A stretch of 64,000 nucleotides of DNA from Mycolicibacillus trivialis (GTDB lineage: Bacteria > Actinomycetota > Actinomycetes > Mycobacteriales > Mycobacteriaceae). Each line of letters begins with the position of its first letter. Positions within the stretch are counted from its first letter, which is position 1. The translations under genes and the position numbers were made by a program. Below, piece after piece: positions 28,421 through 36,367 of the stretch. Below the pieces are notes generated by a model. It did not search any database. It worked only from the letters and a program-made list of their open reading frames with translations, and was not told the DNA's origin. The DNA lies in contig NZ_LQPZ01000017.1 of assembly GCF_002102395.1 (NCBI RefSeq), positions 62,001-126,000 of the forward strand, in the 5' to 3' direction.

Positions 28421-28438
28421 CCCACCGCCGGCGGTGGG
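28421..28438. promoter_or_regulatory. perfect 18-bp palindrome upstream of rpmF
   Basis: CCCACCGCC-GGCGGTGGG is a perfect palindrome followed by GGATTTT. The genes on its left point away from it, so there is no transcript for it to terminate. It lies just upstream of the putative rpmF promoter and may be an operator. Confidence 0.4.
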
Positions 28439-28443
28439 GGATT

Positions 28444-28473
28444 TTGGAGCGAGTGGCGCCCACCCGTTACCCT
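28444..28473 (+). promoter_or_regulatory. putative rpmF promoter
   Basis: TTGGAG (28444-28449), an 18-bp spacer and TACCCT (28468-28473) fit a sigma-A promoter, giving an approximately 53-nt leader with ribosome site GGAGAG before the rpmF ATG. The 310-bp gap 28223-28532 otherwise holds only the two palindromes. Confidence 0.4.
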
Positions 28474-28532
28474 GGAAGCAATCGTCGCCGCCGGTCACCT
28501 GCGCGGTACACCCCCGATAGGAGAGCTCGACC

Positions 28533-28706
28533 ATGGCTGTGCCCAAGCGCAGAATGTCGCGTGCGAACACCCGCCATCGCCGCGCGCAGTGGAAGGCCGA
28601 GGCCACCGGCCTGGTCAACGTGTCCGTCGCCGGCCAGCAGCACAAGGTGCCGCGCCGGCTGCTCAAGGCCGCTCGGCTGGGTTTGATCGACCTCGACCGT
28701 CGCTGA
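28533..28706 (+). CDS. rpmF: 50S ribosomal protein L32
   Basis: This 57-residue basic protein ([20 protein letters not shown] at the start; [21 protein letters not shown]-like end with [12 protein letters not shown]) is bL32 of the large subunit. It lacks the CxxC zinc knuckles, as is normal for the mycobacterial form. The ATG follows GGAGAG. It lies upstream of mprA, as Rv0979A does in Mtb. Confidence 0.95.
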   Translation: MAVPKRRMSRANTRHRRAQWKAEATGLVNVSVAGQQHKVPRRLLKAARLGLIDLDRR

Positions 28707-28729
28707 CGCCGTATCCGCCGCCGGCGCGG

Positions 28730-28735
28730 TAGGTT
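28730..28735 (+). promoter_or_regulatory. -10 element upstream of mprA
   Basis: TAGGTT here would start transcription about 20-30 nt upstream of mprA. Confidence 0.35.
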
Positions 28736-28760
28736 CATTGCAGGCAGCTCAAATGATGGG

Positions 28761-29462
28761 ATGACAGCAGTGGCCTTGCGGATACTTGTCGTTGATGATG
28801 ACCGAGCGGTCCGTGAGTCGCTGCGCAGATCTCTCGCGTTCAACGGATATGCGGTGACGCTGGCCACCGACGGCATCGAGGCGCAGGAGGCGATCCTGGC
28901 CGACCGCCCCGACGCGATGGTGCTCGACGTCATGATGCCGCGGCTGGACGGCCTCGAGGTCTGCCGCCAACTGCGCAGCACCGGCGACAGCATGCCGATC
29001 CTGGTGCTCACCGCCCGGGATTCGGTTTCCGAACGGGTGGCCGGGCTGGACGCGGGCGCCGACGATTACCTGGCCAAGCCGTTCGCGCTCGAAGAACTGC
29101 TCGCCCGGCTACGGGCGCTGCTGCGGCGCACCATCGCCGAAGACGTCGACGAACCCGGACTGTTGACGTTCGCGGACCTCACCCTCGACCCGGTGACCCG
29201 CGAGGTCACCCGCGGCGGACGCCAGATCACGTTGACCCGCACCGAATTCGCACTGCTGGAATTGCTGATCTCCAATCCGCGGGTGGTGCTCAGCCGCAGT
29301 CGGATCCTCGAAGAGGTGTGGGGCTACGACTTTCCGACCTCGGGCAATGCCCTGGAGGTCTACGTCGGCTATCTGCGGCGCAAGACCGAGGCCGAAGGTG
29401 AGCCGCGGCTGATCTACACCGTGCGCGGGGTGGGATACGTGCTGCGGGAGTCGCCGAACTGA
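28761..29462 (+). CDS. mprA: response regulator MprA
   Basis: This OmpR-family regulator controls envelope stress and persistence with MprB, acting on sigE, sigB and pepD in Mtb. The 233 residues have a receiver domain ([10 protein letters not shown]; phosphorylated Asp56 in [14 protein letters not shown]; conserved Lys in [13 protein letters not shown]) and a winged-helix domain ([37 protein letters not shown]). GTG 28770 would give 230 residues, exactly the Mtb length, and is an alternative start. The TGA overlaps the mprB ATG by one base. Confidence 0.96.
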   Translation: MTAVALRILVVDDDRAVRESLRRSLAFNGYAVTLATDGIEAQEAILADRPDAMVLDVMMPRLDGLEVCRQLRSTGDSMPILVLTARDSVSERVAGLDAGADDYLAKPFALEELLARLRALLRRTIAEDVDEPGLLTFADLTLDPVTREVTRGGRQITLTRTEFALLELLISNPRVVLSRSRILEEVWGYDFPTSGNALEVYVGYLRRKTEAEGEPRLIYTVRGVGYVLRESPN

Positions 29463-30934
29463 TGCCGGCCCGGCGTGCGCGCCGCCGGAGCGCCACGACG
29501 GTGTCGCTGCGCTCGCGGGTCATGTTGCTCGCGATGGCCATGGTGGAGTTGGTCGTCGTACTGGTGGCCGTCGCCGTCTACCACGTGATCTCGGCTGCGC
29601 TCTATGAGGACATCGACCGCCAACTCGAACAGCAGGCCCAACTGCTGAGTACCAGTGGTCTGCTCGAGACCGATCCCGAAACGGCCATCGCGGGCACCAC
29701 CTATTCCGACATCGACGTGATGTTGGTGTTGCCCAACGGCGCTCGGTATCCGGCCGACGGCAGCGAACTGCCGGTGCCGGTCAGGGCACCCGAACAGGCG
29801 GTCATCCACGGTCAGTCGCTGTGGTCCTGGAACACCATCGACGACCAGCGGGTCTTCGCGATCCGGCGGCTCGACGGCAGCGCGCTGCTGCTGTCAAAGA
29901 GCCTGGATTCCACCGACGCGGTGATCGGCCGGCTGCGCTGGCTGCTGCTGGCGGTGGGCGCGCTCGGCGTGGCCGTCGCCGCCGTGGCGGGGTGGCTGGT
30001 GATGCGGGCCGGGCTGCGACCGGTCGGGCGGCTCACCGAGGCCGCCGAACGCGTCGCCCGCACCGACGACCTGCGTCCCATCCCGGTCAGCGGCGACGAC
30101 GAATTGTCCAGGCTCACCGAGGCGTTCAACATGATGCTGCGCGCGCTGGCCGAATCCCGGGACCGGCAGGCCCGGCTGGTCGCCGACGCCGGCCACGAGC
30201 TGCGCACCCCGCTGACCTCGCTGCGCACCAACGTCGAGTTGCTGATGGCGTCGATGAAGCCGGGGGCGCCCACCCTGCCCGAACACGAGATCGCCGACCT
30301 GCGCCACGACGCGGTCGCCCAGATCGAGGAGCTGTCCACGCTGATCGGCGACCTGATCGACCTCAGCCGCGATGACAGCACCGGGCCGGTTCGCGAACCG
30401 GTCGACCTCGCCGAGGTGGTCGAACGCTGCCTGGAGCGGGTTCGCCGGCGCCGCACCGACATCACCTTCGACGTCGACGTCGAAGGCTGGCGACTCGACG
30501 GGGACCCGGCGGGCCTGTCCCGTGCGGTGTTGAACCTGCTGGACAACGCTGCCAAGTGGAGCCCCCCGGACGGCGGGGTGCAGGTGCGTCTCGCCCCGGT
30601 CGACGCCGGGTTCGCCGAGTTGCTGGTCGCCGACCGCGGCCCCGGTATACCGGAGGCGGAGCGGGCGCTGGTCTTCGAGCGGTTTTACCGCGCCACCGCC
30701 GCCCGGGCCATGCCCGGGTCGGGGCTGGGGTTGGCGATCGTCGAGCAGGTCGTGCTGCGCCACGGCGGCAGCCTGCGGGTCGAGGACACCGTTCCCGGCG
30801 GTCAACCGCCCGGCACCGCGATCCACCTGCGGTTACCCGGCCGGCCGCCATCCGCCGGGGACGGGGCGGGGAACTCGGCCGACGGTTCGGACGTTGACCC
30901 GACGCTACCGTCGTCCACGGGGGGCGGGCAGTAG
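29462..30934 (+). CDS. mprB: sensor histidine kinase MprB
   Basis: This membrane sensor partners MprA and responds to envelope damage and misfolded surface proteins. The 490 residues have a first membrane helix (about 20-42), an extracytoplasmic sensor domain, a second helix (about 159-182) and a HAMP domain. The phosphoacceptor His245 is in ADAGHELRTPLTSL, and a HATPase domain carries the N box (LNLLDNAAKW), the G1 box (DRGPGIP) and the G2 box (GSGLGLAIV). The last 40 residues are low complexity. Translation is coupled to mprA. Confidence 0.95.
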   Translation: MPARRARRRSATTVSLRSRVMLLAMAMVELVVVLVAVAVYHVISAALYEDIDRQLEQQAQLLSTSGLLETDPETAIAGTTYSDIDVMLVLPNGARYPADGSELPVPVRAPEQAVIHGQSLWSWNTIDDQRVFAIRRLDGSALLLSKSLDSTDAVIGRLRWLLLAVGALGVAVAAVAGWLVMRAGLRPVGRLTEAAERVARTDDLRPIPVSGDDELSRLTEAFNMMLRALAESRDRQARLVADAGHELRTPLTSLRTNVELLMASMKPGAPTLPEHEIADLRHDAVAQIEELSTLIGDLIDLSRDDSTGPVREPVDLAEVVERCLERVRRRRTDITFDVDVEGWRLDGDPAGLSRAVLNLLDNAAKWSPPDGGVQVRLAPVDAGFAELLVADRGPGIPEAERALVFERFYRATAARAMPGSGLGLAIVEQVVLRHGGSLRVEDTVPGGQPPGTAIHLRLPGRPPSAGDGAGNSADGSDVDPTLPSSTGGGQ

Positions 30935-30991
30935 CGCACCACTGATCCGTTCGGTGTGTTCGAGCGCTCCGAGGAAGGGCACTGAAGCGAC

Positions 30992-32281
30992 ATGACGACT
31001 GACCCCAGGTTCTCGCCGCCGCACCGGCCGCCGTATCCCGCGCCTCAGCCGCCCGCCGCCGGACACACCCAGCCCCACCCGCGCCTGCACCAGACCGGCC
31101 CGCATCAAACCGGGCAGCACAGCGGTTGGAACCCCTACTCGGTGCCGCCGCCGCAGAAGCCACCGCGGCGCAAATCGCGGGCGGGTGCGCTGACCGTCGG
31201 TGCGGTGACCATCGCGGTGGTGTCCGCGGCGATCGGCGGGGGCGTGGCCACCCTGGCCCACCAGGACCACACTCGGATCGGCAGTTCCACCACCACCGTC
31301 GTCGGCGCCAACCCCGATGCCGTCCCGGCCGCCGAATTGCCGCTCGGCTCGGTCGAGCAGGTGGCGGCCAAGGTGGTGCCCAGCGTGGTCACCCTGGAGA
31401 CCTTCCTGGGCCGGCAGTTCCAGGAGGGCTCCGGCATCATCTACTCCTCCGACGGCCTCATCCTGACCAACAGCCACGTAGTCTCCGCCGCCGCCGACGC
31501 CGGTGACGGCAGGGCCGCCCCGGAGACCCTGGTGACCTTCGCCGACGGCCGCACCGCCGAGTTCAGCGTGGTGGGCACCGACCCGGCCAGCGACATCGCC
31601 GTGGTCCGGGTACGCGGCGAGACCGATTTCAACCCGATCACCATCGGCTCCTCGTCGAACCTGCGGGTAGGCCAGCAGGTGGTGGCGGTCGGCTCGCCGC
31701 TGGGGCTGCAAGGCACCGTGACCAGCGGGATCGTCAGCTCGTTGAACCGGCCGGTCTCCAGCGCCGGGGACGCCCGCAACCAGAACACCGTCTTGGACGC
31801 CATCCAGACCGACGCCGCGATCAACCCGGGCAACTCCGGTGGGGCGCTGGTGAACATGAACGGGGAGTTGGTCGGGATCAACTCGGCGATCGCCACCCTC
31901 GGCGGCGACACCTCCGACGCCCAGAGCGGATCGATCGGGTTGGGCTTCGCGATCCCGATCGACCAGGCCAAACGCATCGCCGACGAGCTGATCGCCACCG
32001 GAAAGGCCTCGCACGCCTCCCTCGGGGTGCTGCTGGCCGCCGACAGCACGCTGCACGGCGCGCGGGTGGTGGAGGTGGTGGAGAACGGCCCGGCGGCGAT
32101 GGCCGGCCTGCCCAGCGACGTCATCGTCACCCGGTTCGACGAGCGTCCCATCCCCGGCGCGAACGCGTTGATCGCGGCGGTGCGGTCCAAGGCCCCGGGT
32201 GATCAAGCGACCCTGACCTACCTGGATTCGGCCGGGGACAGCCAAACCGTGCACGTCACACTCGGAAAGGCAGACGATTGA
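30992..32281 (+). CDS. pepD: HtrA-like serine protease PepD
   Basis: This membrane-anchored DegP/HtrA protease-chaperone for envelope proteins belongs to the MprAB regulon in Mtb. The 429 residues have a Pro/His-rich cytoplasmic tail (1-60), a membrane helix at about 64-89, a trypsin-like domain with the triad His162 (TNSHVV), Asp201 (PASDIAVV) and Ser282 (NPGNSGGAL), and a C-terminal PDZ domain (VVEVVENGPAAMAGL). The start is ATG 30992, 57 bp after mprB. The sensor, regulator and effector protease are kept together. Confidence 0.95.
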   Translation: MTTDPRFSPPHRPPYPAPQPPAAGHTQPHPRLHQTGPHQTGQHSGWNPYSVPPPQKPPRRKSRAGALTVGAVTIAVVSAAIGGGVATLAHQDHTRIGSSTTTVVGANPDAVPAAELPLGSVEQVAAKVVPSVVTLETFLGRQFQEGSGIIYSSDGLILTNSHVVSAAADAGDGRAAPETLVTFADGRTAEFSVVGTDPASDIAVVRVRGETDFNPITIGSSSNLRVGQQVVAVGSPLGLQGTVTSGIVSSLNRPVSSAGDARNQNTVLDAIQTDAAINPGNSGGALVNMNGELVGINSAIATLGGDTSDAQSGSIGLGFAIPIDQAKRIADELIATGKASHASLGVLLAADSTLHGARVVEVVENGPAAMAGLPSDVIVTRFDERPIPGANALIAAVRSKAPGDQATLTYLDSAGDSQTVHVTLGKADD

Positions 32282-32823
32282 GCGAACTGGAAGCGGTGCG
32301 CGCACTGCGCGGGGATACGGTGTCACTCATGGAACAGGTAGAGGAGCGGGTCGGCCGGGCGCTGGTCGTGGTGGTCGACGACCGCACCGCACACGGCGAC
32401 GAGGACCAGAACGGTCCGTTGGTCACCGAGTTGCTCACCGAGGGCGGCTTCGTCGTCGACGGGGTGGTGGCGGTCGAAGCCGACCAGGTGGAGATCCGCA
32501 ACGCGCTGAACACCGCGGTGATCGGGGGCGTGGACCTGGTGGTCTCGGTCGGCGGTACCGGCGTCACCCCGCGCGACGTCACGCCGGAGGCCACCCGCGA
32601 CATCCTGGATCGGGAACTGCTGGGCATCGCTGAAGCGCTGCGCGCCTCGGCGCTGTCGGCCGGGATCACCGACGCCGGACTCTCGCGCGGGCTGGCCGGG
32701 ATATCGGGCAGCACGCTGGTGGTCAACATGGCGCCGTCGCGCTATGCGGTGCGCGACGGTCTCGCCACCCTGATTCCGTTGGCAGCGCACATCATCGGGC
32801 AGTTGTCGAGCCTGGAACTCTGA
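32278..32823 (+). CDS. moaB2: MoaB/Mog-type molybdopterin-binding protein
   Basis: This MoCF-fold protein is predicted to act in molybdopterin adenylation or a related step. The 181 residues show the signature VVSVGGTGVTPRDVTPEAT and the later GLSRGLAGISGSTLVVNM. The TTG at 32278 overlaps the pepD TGA by four bases and gives the Mtb MoaB2 length, but GTG 32296 or ATG 32329 are possible starts. Co-transcription with pepD is likely. Confidence 0.87.
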   Translation: MSELEAVRALRGDTVSLMEQVEERVGRALVVVVDDRTAHGDEDQNGPLVTELLTEGGFVVDGVVAVEADQVEIRNALNTAVIGGVDLVVSVGGTGVTPRDVTPEATRDILDRELLGIAEALRASALSAGITDAGLSRGLAGISGSTLVVNMAPSRYAVRDGLATLIPLAAHIIGQLSSLEL

Positions 32824-32829
32824 ACGACC

Positions 32830-32967
32830 ATGCGGCCCACCCGCGACGAGATGTTCGGCAACGAATTCCCTCAGGAGTCGAGCGACGAACGTGACCCCGA
32901 CGCGGGCCGCGACGACGCCGATCACGAGCGGTGGCTGCGTGATAACGTGCCTCCGCACCATCGTTGA
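32830..32967 (+). CDS. 45-residue acidic small protein, function unknown
   Basis: ATG 32830, six bases after the moaB2 stop, opens a frame of 45 codons with strong third-position GC (about three-quarters of codons end in G or C). The product is very acidic in the middle (SSDERDPDAGRDDADHE) and ends RWLRDNVPPHHR, giving a compact tail with Trp and two His. There is no signal peptide or membrane segment. Codon bias and tight placement favour a real gene co-transcribed with moaB2, but I know no function. Confidence 0.5.
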   Translation: MRPTRDEMFGNEFPQESSDERDPDAGRDDADHERWLRDNVPPHHR

Positions 32968-33053
32968 GCCCAGGGCATGCCCGTCGATTCGCGCGCGGGC
33001 GCAGTCTGTCCGAAAGCACCCAGCGCTGCGTGCGGCCGCTTAAAATGCGGCTA

Positions 33054-33070
33054 GACGGGGTCGCCCCGTC
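33054..33070 (+). promoter_or_regulatory. hairpin in the mscL leader
   Basis: GACGGGG-TCG-CCCCGTC forms a 7-bp stem with a 3-nt loop between a -10-like TAAAAT (near 33041-33046) and the mscL ribosome site GGAGG. It has no U-tract. Confidence 0.35.
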
Positions 33071-33100
33071 GAATCCGTATGGAGGAAAGGGACGACTCTC

Positions 33101-33526
33101 GTGATCAAAGGCTTCAAGAATTTCGTGATGCGCGACGACGTCATCACCGTCGCCGTCGGTCTGGTGGTCGCACTGGCGTTCTCGAACCTGGTCGAGGCGT
33201 TCACCACGAGTGTGATCAACCCGCTGGTCGCCCGCGCTCAGGGCGAGCACGGCCTGGGGCTGGGTGTGCAACTGGGCGCCGCGGGCAACGAGGCGACCTT
33301 CCTCGACTTCGGCGCACTGATCTCCGCGATCATCTACTTCATCGTCTTCATGGCGGTCGTCTACTTCCTGATCGTGATGCCCTACAAGCACATTCAGGCC
33401 CGTCGCGGCGTCACCGTGTTCGGCGACGCGCCGCCCACCAAGGTGTGCCCGGAATGCCTCTCCGACGACCTGCCGGAGGCTGCCCGTAAGTGCAAGCACT
33501 GCGGCAGCCTGCAGACCACGGTCTAG
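33101..33526 (+). CDS. mscL: large-conductance mechanosensitive channel with C-terminal zinc ribbon
   Basis: MscL releases solutes during osmotic downshock. The 141 residues start at GTG 33101 behind a strong GGAGG site. They hold the amphipathic N-terminus (MIKGFKNFVMRDDVI), TM1 (about 14-38), a periplasmic loop (about 50-70) and TM2 (FGALISAIIYFIVFMAVVYFLIVMPY). In place of the usual C-terminal helical bundle is CPECLSDDLPEAARKCKHC (about 116-134), four cysteines in the CxxC...CxxC pattern of a zinc ribbon. It is divergent from the Mtb MscL sequence and is on the opposite strand to Rv0985c, so it may be a paralogue. Confidence 0.88.
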   Translation: MIKGFKNFVMRDDVITVAVGLVVALAFSNLVEAFTTSVINPLVARAQGEHGLGLGVQLGAAGNEATFLDFGALISAIIYFIVFMAVVYFLIVMPYKHIQARRGVTVFGDAPPTKVCPECLSDDLPEAARKCKHCGSLQTTV

Positions 33527-33573
33527 CGCTCCCCGGCGCGATCCGCGCGACCGACCCGCCCAGGGCAGGGGGC

Positions 33574-34221
33574 TCAATGCAAGGTGAGCGTCACCTGCTC
33601 GGTGAGGGTGGCGGCGGCCACGGCCGTCGCCGCCGGGGCGGGCAGCGCCAGCAGCACCACCCGGTCACCGTCGGAGGTGGGGGAGGTGCCGGTCGCCGAG
33701 ACCGACACCACCACCGCGTCGGCGGCGACGACCCGGGGGTGCGCCTCGGACTCGGCGGCCGCGAGGACGTCGACGGTGTCACCGGTCCGCACCAGGTCCG
33801 CCACCGCCGGATCGGCCGGGTGCACCGCCACCAGTCGGGCGTTGGGCCCGGCCGTCGCCGCGGTCAGCCGCGGCCCCAGCACCCGGACGTCGGTGAGGAT
33901 CTCACCGCGGCGCGCCGGGCCGGCCAGGGTGGCGCCGGCGACCGACGCCGGGTCCGATTGCGCACCGTCGGGAACCGTTGCGGCCGGGCGCTTCTCCAGC
34001 TGTAGGTCGGTAGCGGTCAGGGGCGTGCCGGGAGCCAGATCGTGGGTGGCCACGACGACGTCGGTGCGGGCGGTGGCCGGGTCGGGGCGAACGGCGACGA
34101 GAGCGGCCAGAAGCACCAGGATGCCGGCGGCGAAGCGCCGCGCCGCGACGGTGCGCGACCAGTCGGGCCGCAGCAGCCGGCGTAACCGGCTCAGCAGGGT
34201 GGGATCGAGCGATTCGCGCAT
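33574..34221 (-). CDS. SAF-domain membrane-anchored protein (CpaB/RcpC-like, Rv0990c position)
   Basis: The 215 residues have an N-terminal cytoplasmic part, one membrane helix (RFAAGILVLLAALVAV, about 29-44) and an extracytoplasmic SAF domain. The domain segments are VVVATHDLAPGTPLTATDLQL, GATLAGPARRGEILTDVRV and AVADLVRTGDTVDVL. SAF proteins of this type assist Flp pilus assembly, but no pilus genes are nearby, so the role is unknown. TAGCGT lies six bases before the ATG (leaderless). It converges on mscL. Confidence 0.8.
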   Translation of the reverse strand: MRESLDPTLLSRLRRLLRPDWSRTVAARRFAAGILVLLAALVAVRPDPATARTDVVVATHDLAPGTPLTATDLQLEKRPAATVPDGAQSDPASVAGATLAGPARRGEILTDVRVLGPRLTAATAGPNARLVAVHPADPAVADLVRTGDTVDVLAAAESEAHPRVVAADAVVVSVSATGTSPTSDGDRVVLLALPAPAATAVAAATLTEQVTLTLH

Positions 34222-34274
34222 GCCGGCACGCTAATCAGTGCGGGAGCCACCGGCCCGTCGTGCCGTCGCCGGGC

Positions 34275-34283
34275 TGTGGATAA
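34275..34283. other. single perfect DnaA-box 9-mer
   Basis: TGTGGATAA, the complement of TTATCCACA, is a perfect DnaA box in the gap between the Ruc and SAF genes. It stands alone, so it is not an origin. Confidence 0.3.
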
Positions 34284-34293
34284 CTCGGCGGTG

Positions 34294-34629
34294 TCAGCCG
34301 GCGGTCGACGAGGTGGCCGCGGAGCTGGTCGACTTCGTCGACGAGTCGGCGGAACCGGACTTCTCGCCCGAGGACTTCTCCGACGAGGACGTCTCGCTGC
34401 CGTTGGATTTGCCGTCGGACTTCTTGCCGCCGGGGATGCTGGAGTCGTTGCCGGCCCGGCTGTCGGTGCGGTAGAAGCCGCTGCCCTTGAAGACGACGCC
34501 GACCGAGCCGAACAGCTTGCGCAACCGGCCGGAGCACTTCGCGCAGGTGGTGAGGGTGTCGTCGGTGAAGGCCTGCACGACGTCGAATCGATCGCCGCAC
34601 TCGGTGCACTGATAGCTGTACGTCGGCAC
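34294..34629 (-). CDS. ruc: FmdB-type zinc-ribbon chaperone Ruc (Rv0991c-like)
   Basis: The Mtb counterpart is a redox-regulated chaperone that cooperates with the Hsp70 system. The 111 residues start at GTG 34629 (MPTYSYQCTECGDRFD). A zinc ribbon uses two CxxC pairs (CTEC and CAKC, about residues 8-34), followed by LFGSVGVVFKGSGFYRTDSR and a disordered Ser/Lys/Asp-rich tail (about 60-111). GGAGGT lies at ideal distance upstream of the GTG, ruling out a longer frame starting in the operator. A CIRCE element about 30 bp upstream places it under HrcA control. Confidence 0.93.
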   Translation of the reverse strand: MPTYSYQCTECGDRFDVVQAFTDDTLTTCAKCSGRLRKLFGSVGVVFKGSGFYRTDSRAGNDSSIPGGKKSDGKSNGSETSSSEKSSGEKSGSADSSTKSTSSAATSSTAG

Positions 34630-34658
34630 AGAAACCTCCGAAATGTGATGCGCGTGCG

Positions 34659-34685
34659 TTAGCACTCTACAATTTCAAGTGCTAA
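34659..34685. promoter_or_regulatory. CIRCE element (HrcA operator) upstream of ruc
   Basis: TTAGCACTC-N9-AAGTGCTAA matches the CIRCE consensus TTAGCACTC-N9-GAGTGCTAA at 17 of 18 positions. It lies between the 3' end of the folate gene and the ruc start, so heat shock relieves repression of ruc. Confidence 0.9.
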
Positions 34686-34690
34686 AACCG

Positions 34691-35293
34691 CTAATCGGCG
34701 CGTGTGATTCCCGTCGGCTCCGCGGTGAGACCGATCAGACCGCGCCCCGGGGTCAGCGCGTGGGTCATCGGCACGTCGTGCTCCTCGGCGGGCACCGACT
34801 CGAGCAACTCGTCGTCGCGCACCACCGCGACCAGCGCGGCATGCGGGTCACGCAGCGGCAGTGACCGGTCGTAGTAGCCTCCCCCGCGCCCGAGCCGCAC
34901 CCCGCGCCGGTCGACCGCCAAAGCCGGCACCAGCACCAGGTGCGCCTCGGCCAGGGCGGCCGGTTCCAGTCCCGGCCCGGGCGGCTCCCGCAGCCCGAAC
35001 GGCCCGGCGACCAGGTCCGCGCGCCGGTACTCCGCCCAGCGCAGTGGCGCGTCGAGCGCGCCGACCACCGGCAGCAACACCCGCGCCCCACGCGCCACCA
35101 GCGCATCGAGCATCGCCGCCGAGCCCGGCTCGGCCCCCACCGGCACGTAGGCGCAGACCGTCTCGCCGTCGACCGGCAGCGCCGCGGCAAGCCCGGCGAG
35201 CACGTCGGCCTCGGCGGCGCGCACCGCCGGCGCCACCTCGCGTCGGGCGGCCAGCAACCGCCTGCGCAACTCGGCCTTTCCATCGGCCACCAT
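34691..35293 (-). CDS. 5-formyltetrahydrofolate cyclo-ligase
   Basis: This enzyme converts 5-formyl-THF to 5,10-methenyl-THF with ATP, recycling a dead-end folate. The 200 residues begin MVADGKAELRRRLLAARREV and include the ATP-binding segment VDRRGVRLGRGGGYYDRSL and VRDDELLESVPAEEHDVPM. The ATG at 35293 has ribosome site GGGAGGA. The longer open frame upstream overlaps galU and is not coding. It is the Rv0992c counterpart and diverges from galU. Confidence 0.93.
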   Translation of the reverse strand: MVADGKAELRRRLLAARREVAPAVRAAEADVLAGLAAALPVDGETVCAYVPVGAEPGSAAMLDALVARGARVLLPVVGALDAPLRWAEYRRADLVAGPFGLREPPGPGLEPAALAEAHLVLVPALAVDRRGVRLGRGGGYYDRSLPLRDPHAALVAVVRDDELLESVPAEEHDVPMTHALTPGRGLIGLTAEPTGITRAD

Positions 35294-35401
35294 CACCCGT
35301 CCTCCCGGCTCGTCGCTGTCCAGCGAGCGGCTCCGGCCCGCCCGGGCGCCGCCTGCCTCCACTTTTGCACCGCCGCACCGGCTGGGCGCGAGGGCGGCGG
35401 T

Positions 35402-35407
35402 TATCGT
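35402..35407 (+). promoter_or_regulatory. -10 element for leaderless galU
   Basis: TATCGT ends seven bases before the galU ATG. Confidence 0.5.
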
Positions 35408-35414
35408 GTGAACA

Positions 35415-36335
35415 ATGTCCTCCGTGTCCACTGCGCAGGTCCGGATTCCGCGAACGGCGATCGTGCCCGCGGCCGGATTGGGCACCCGATTTCTGCCCGC
35501 CACCAAGACGGTGCCCAAAGAGCTGTTGCCGGTGGTCGACACCCCGGGCATCGAGCTGGTCGCCGCCGAGGCGGCCGAGGCCGGCGCCGAACGGCTGGTG
35601 ATCATCACCTCCGAGGGCAAGGACGGGGTCGTCGCGCACTTCGTCGAGGACCTGGTCCTGGAGGGCACGCTGGAGGCCCGCGGGAAGAAGGCCATGCTGG
35701 CCAAGGTGCGCCGCGCCCCGGCGTTGATCAAAGTCGAGTCGGTGGTTCAGGCCGAGCCGCTGGGCCTCGGCCACGCCATCGGCTGCGTGGAATCGGCGCT
35801 GGCCGACGACGAGGACGCGGTCGCGGTGTTGCTGCCCGACGACCTGGTGTTGCCCACCGGCGTGCTGGAGACCATGTCGGCGGTGCGGGCCCGCTACGGC
35901 GGCACGGTGCTGTGCGCCATCGAGGTCACCCGCGAGGAGGTCAGTTCCTACGGGGTGTTCGACGTCGCCGCCGTCCCCGACGCGGGCAACCCCGACGTGC
36001 TCCGGGTGCGCGGCATGGTGGAGAAGCCGGCCGCCGAGGACGCGCCGTCGCTGTACGCCGCGGCCGGGCGCTACGTGCTCGACCGGGCGGTGTTCGACGC
36101 GCTGCGGCGCACTCCGCGTGGCGCGGGCGGCGAGGTGCAGCTCACCGACGCGATCGCCCTGCTGATCGAGGAGGGTCACCCGGTGCACGTCGTGGTGCAC
36201 CGCGGGTCGCGTCACGACCTGGGCAACCCGGGCGGCTACCTTAAGGCTGCGGTCGATTTCGCCCTGGCCCGCGACGACTACGGGCCCGACCTGCGTCGCT
36301 GGCTGGTCGCGCGGCTGGGGCTGGCCGAACAGTAA
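35415..36335 (+). CDS. galU: UTP-glucose-1-phosphate uridylyltransferase
   Basis: This enzyme makes UDP-glucose for glycan and envelope synthesis. The 306 residues carry the nucleotidyltransferase signature AAGLGTRFLPATKTVPKELLP, the substrate segment EPLGLGHAI, the metal motif LPDDLVL and the YGVFDV loop. Start ATG 35415 is supported by leaderless spacing. It begins the galU-glp-rimJ-glpR cluster. Confidence 0.96.
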   Translation: MSSVSTAQVRIPRTAIVPAAGLGTRFLPATKTVPKELLPVVDTPGIELVAAEAAEAGAERLVIITSEGKDGVVAHFVEDLVLEGTLEARGKKAMLAKVRRAPALIKVESVVQAEPLGLGHAIGCVESALADDEDAVAVLLPDDLVLPTGVLETMSAVRARYGGTVLCAIEVTREEVSSYGVFDVAAVPDAGNPDVLRVRGMVEKPAAEDAPSLYAAAGRYVLDRAVFDALRRTPRGAGGEVQLTDAIALLIEEGHPVHVVVHRGSRHDLGNPGGYLKAAVDFALARDDYGPDLRRWLVARLGLAEQ

Positions 36336-36367
36336 CCCGGGGCGACCCGACGGCAGAAAGGCGCACA

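Noticed and set aside
28533-28706. L32 missing its zinc-binding cysteines as a sign of a broken or zinc-independent paralogue
   Set aside because: Mycobacterial L32 at this locus normally lacks the cysteines, so this is not unusual.
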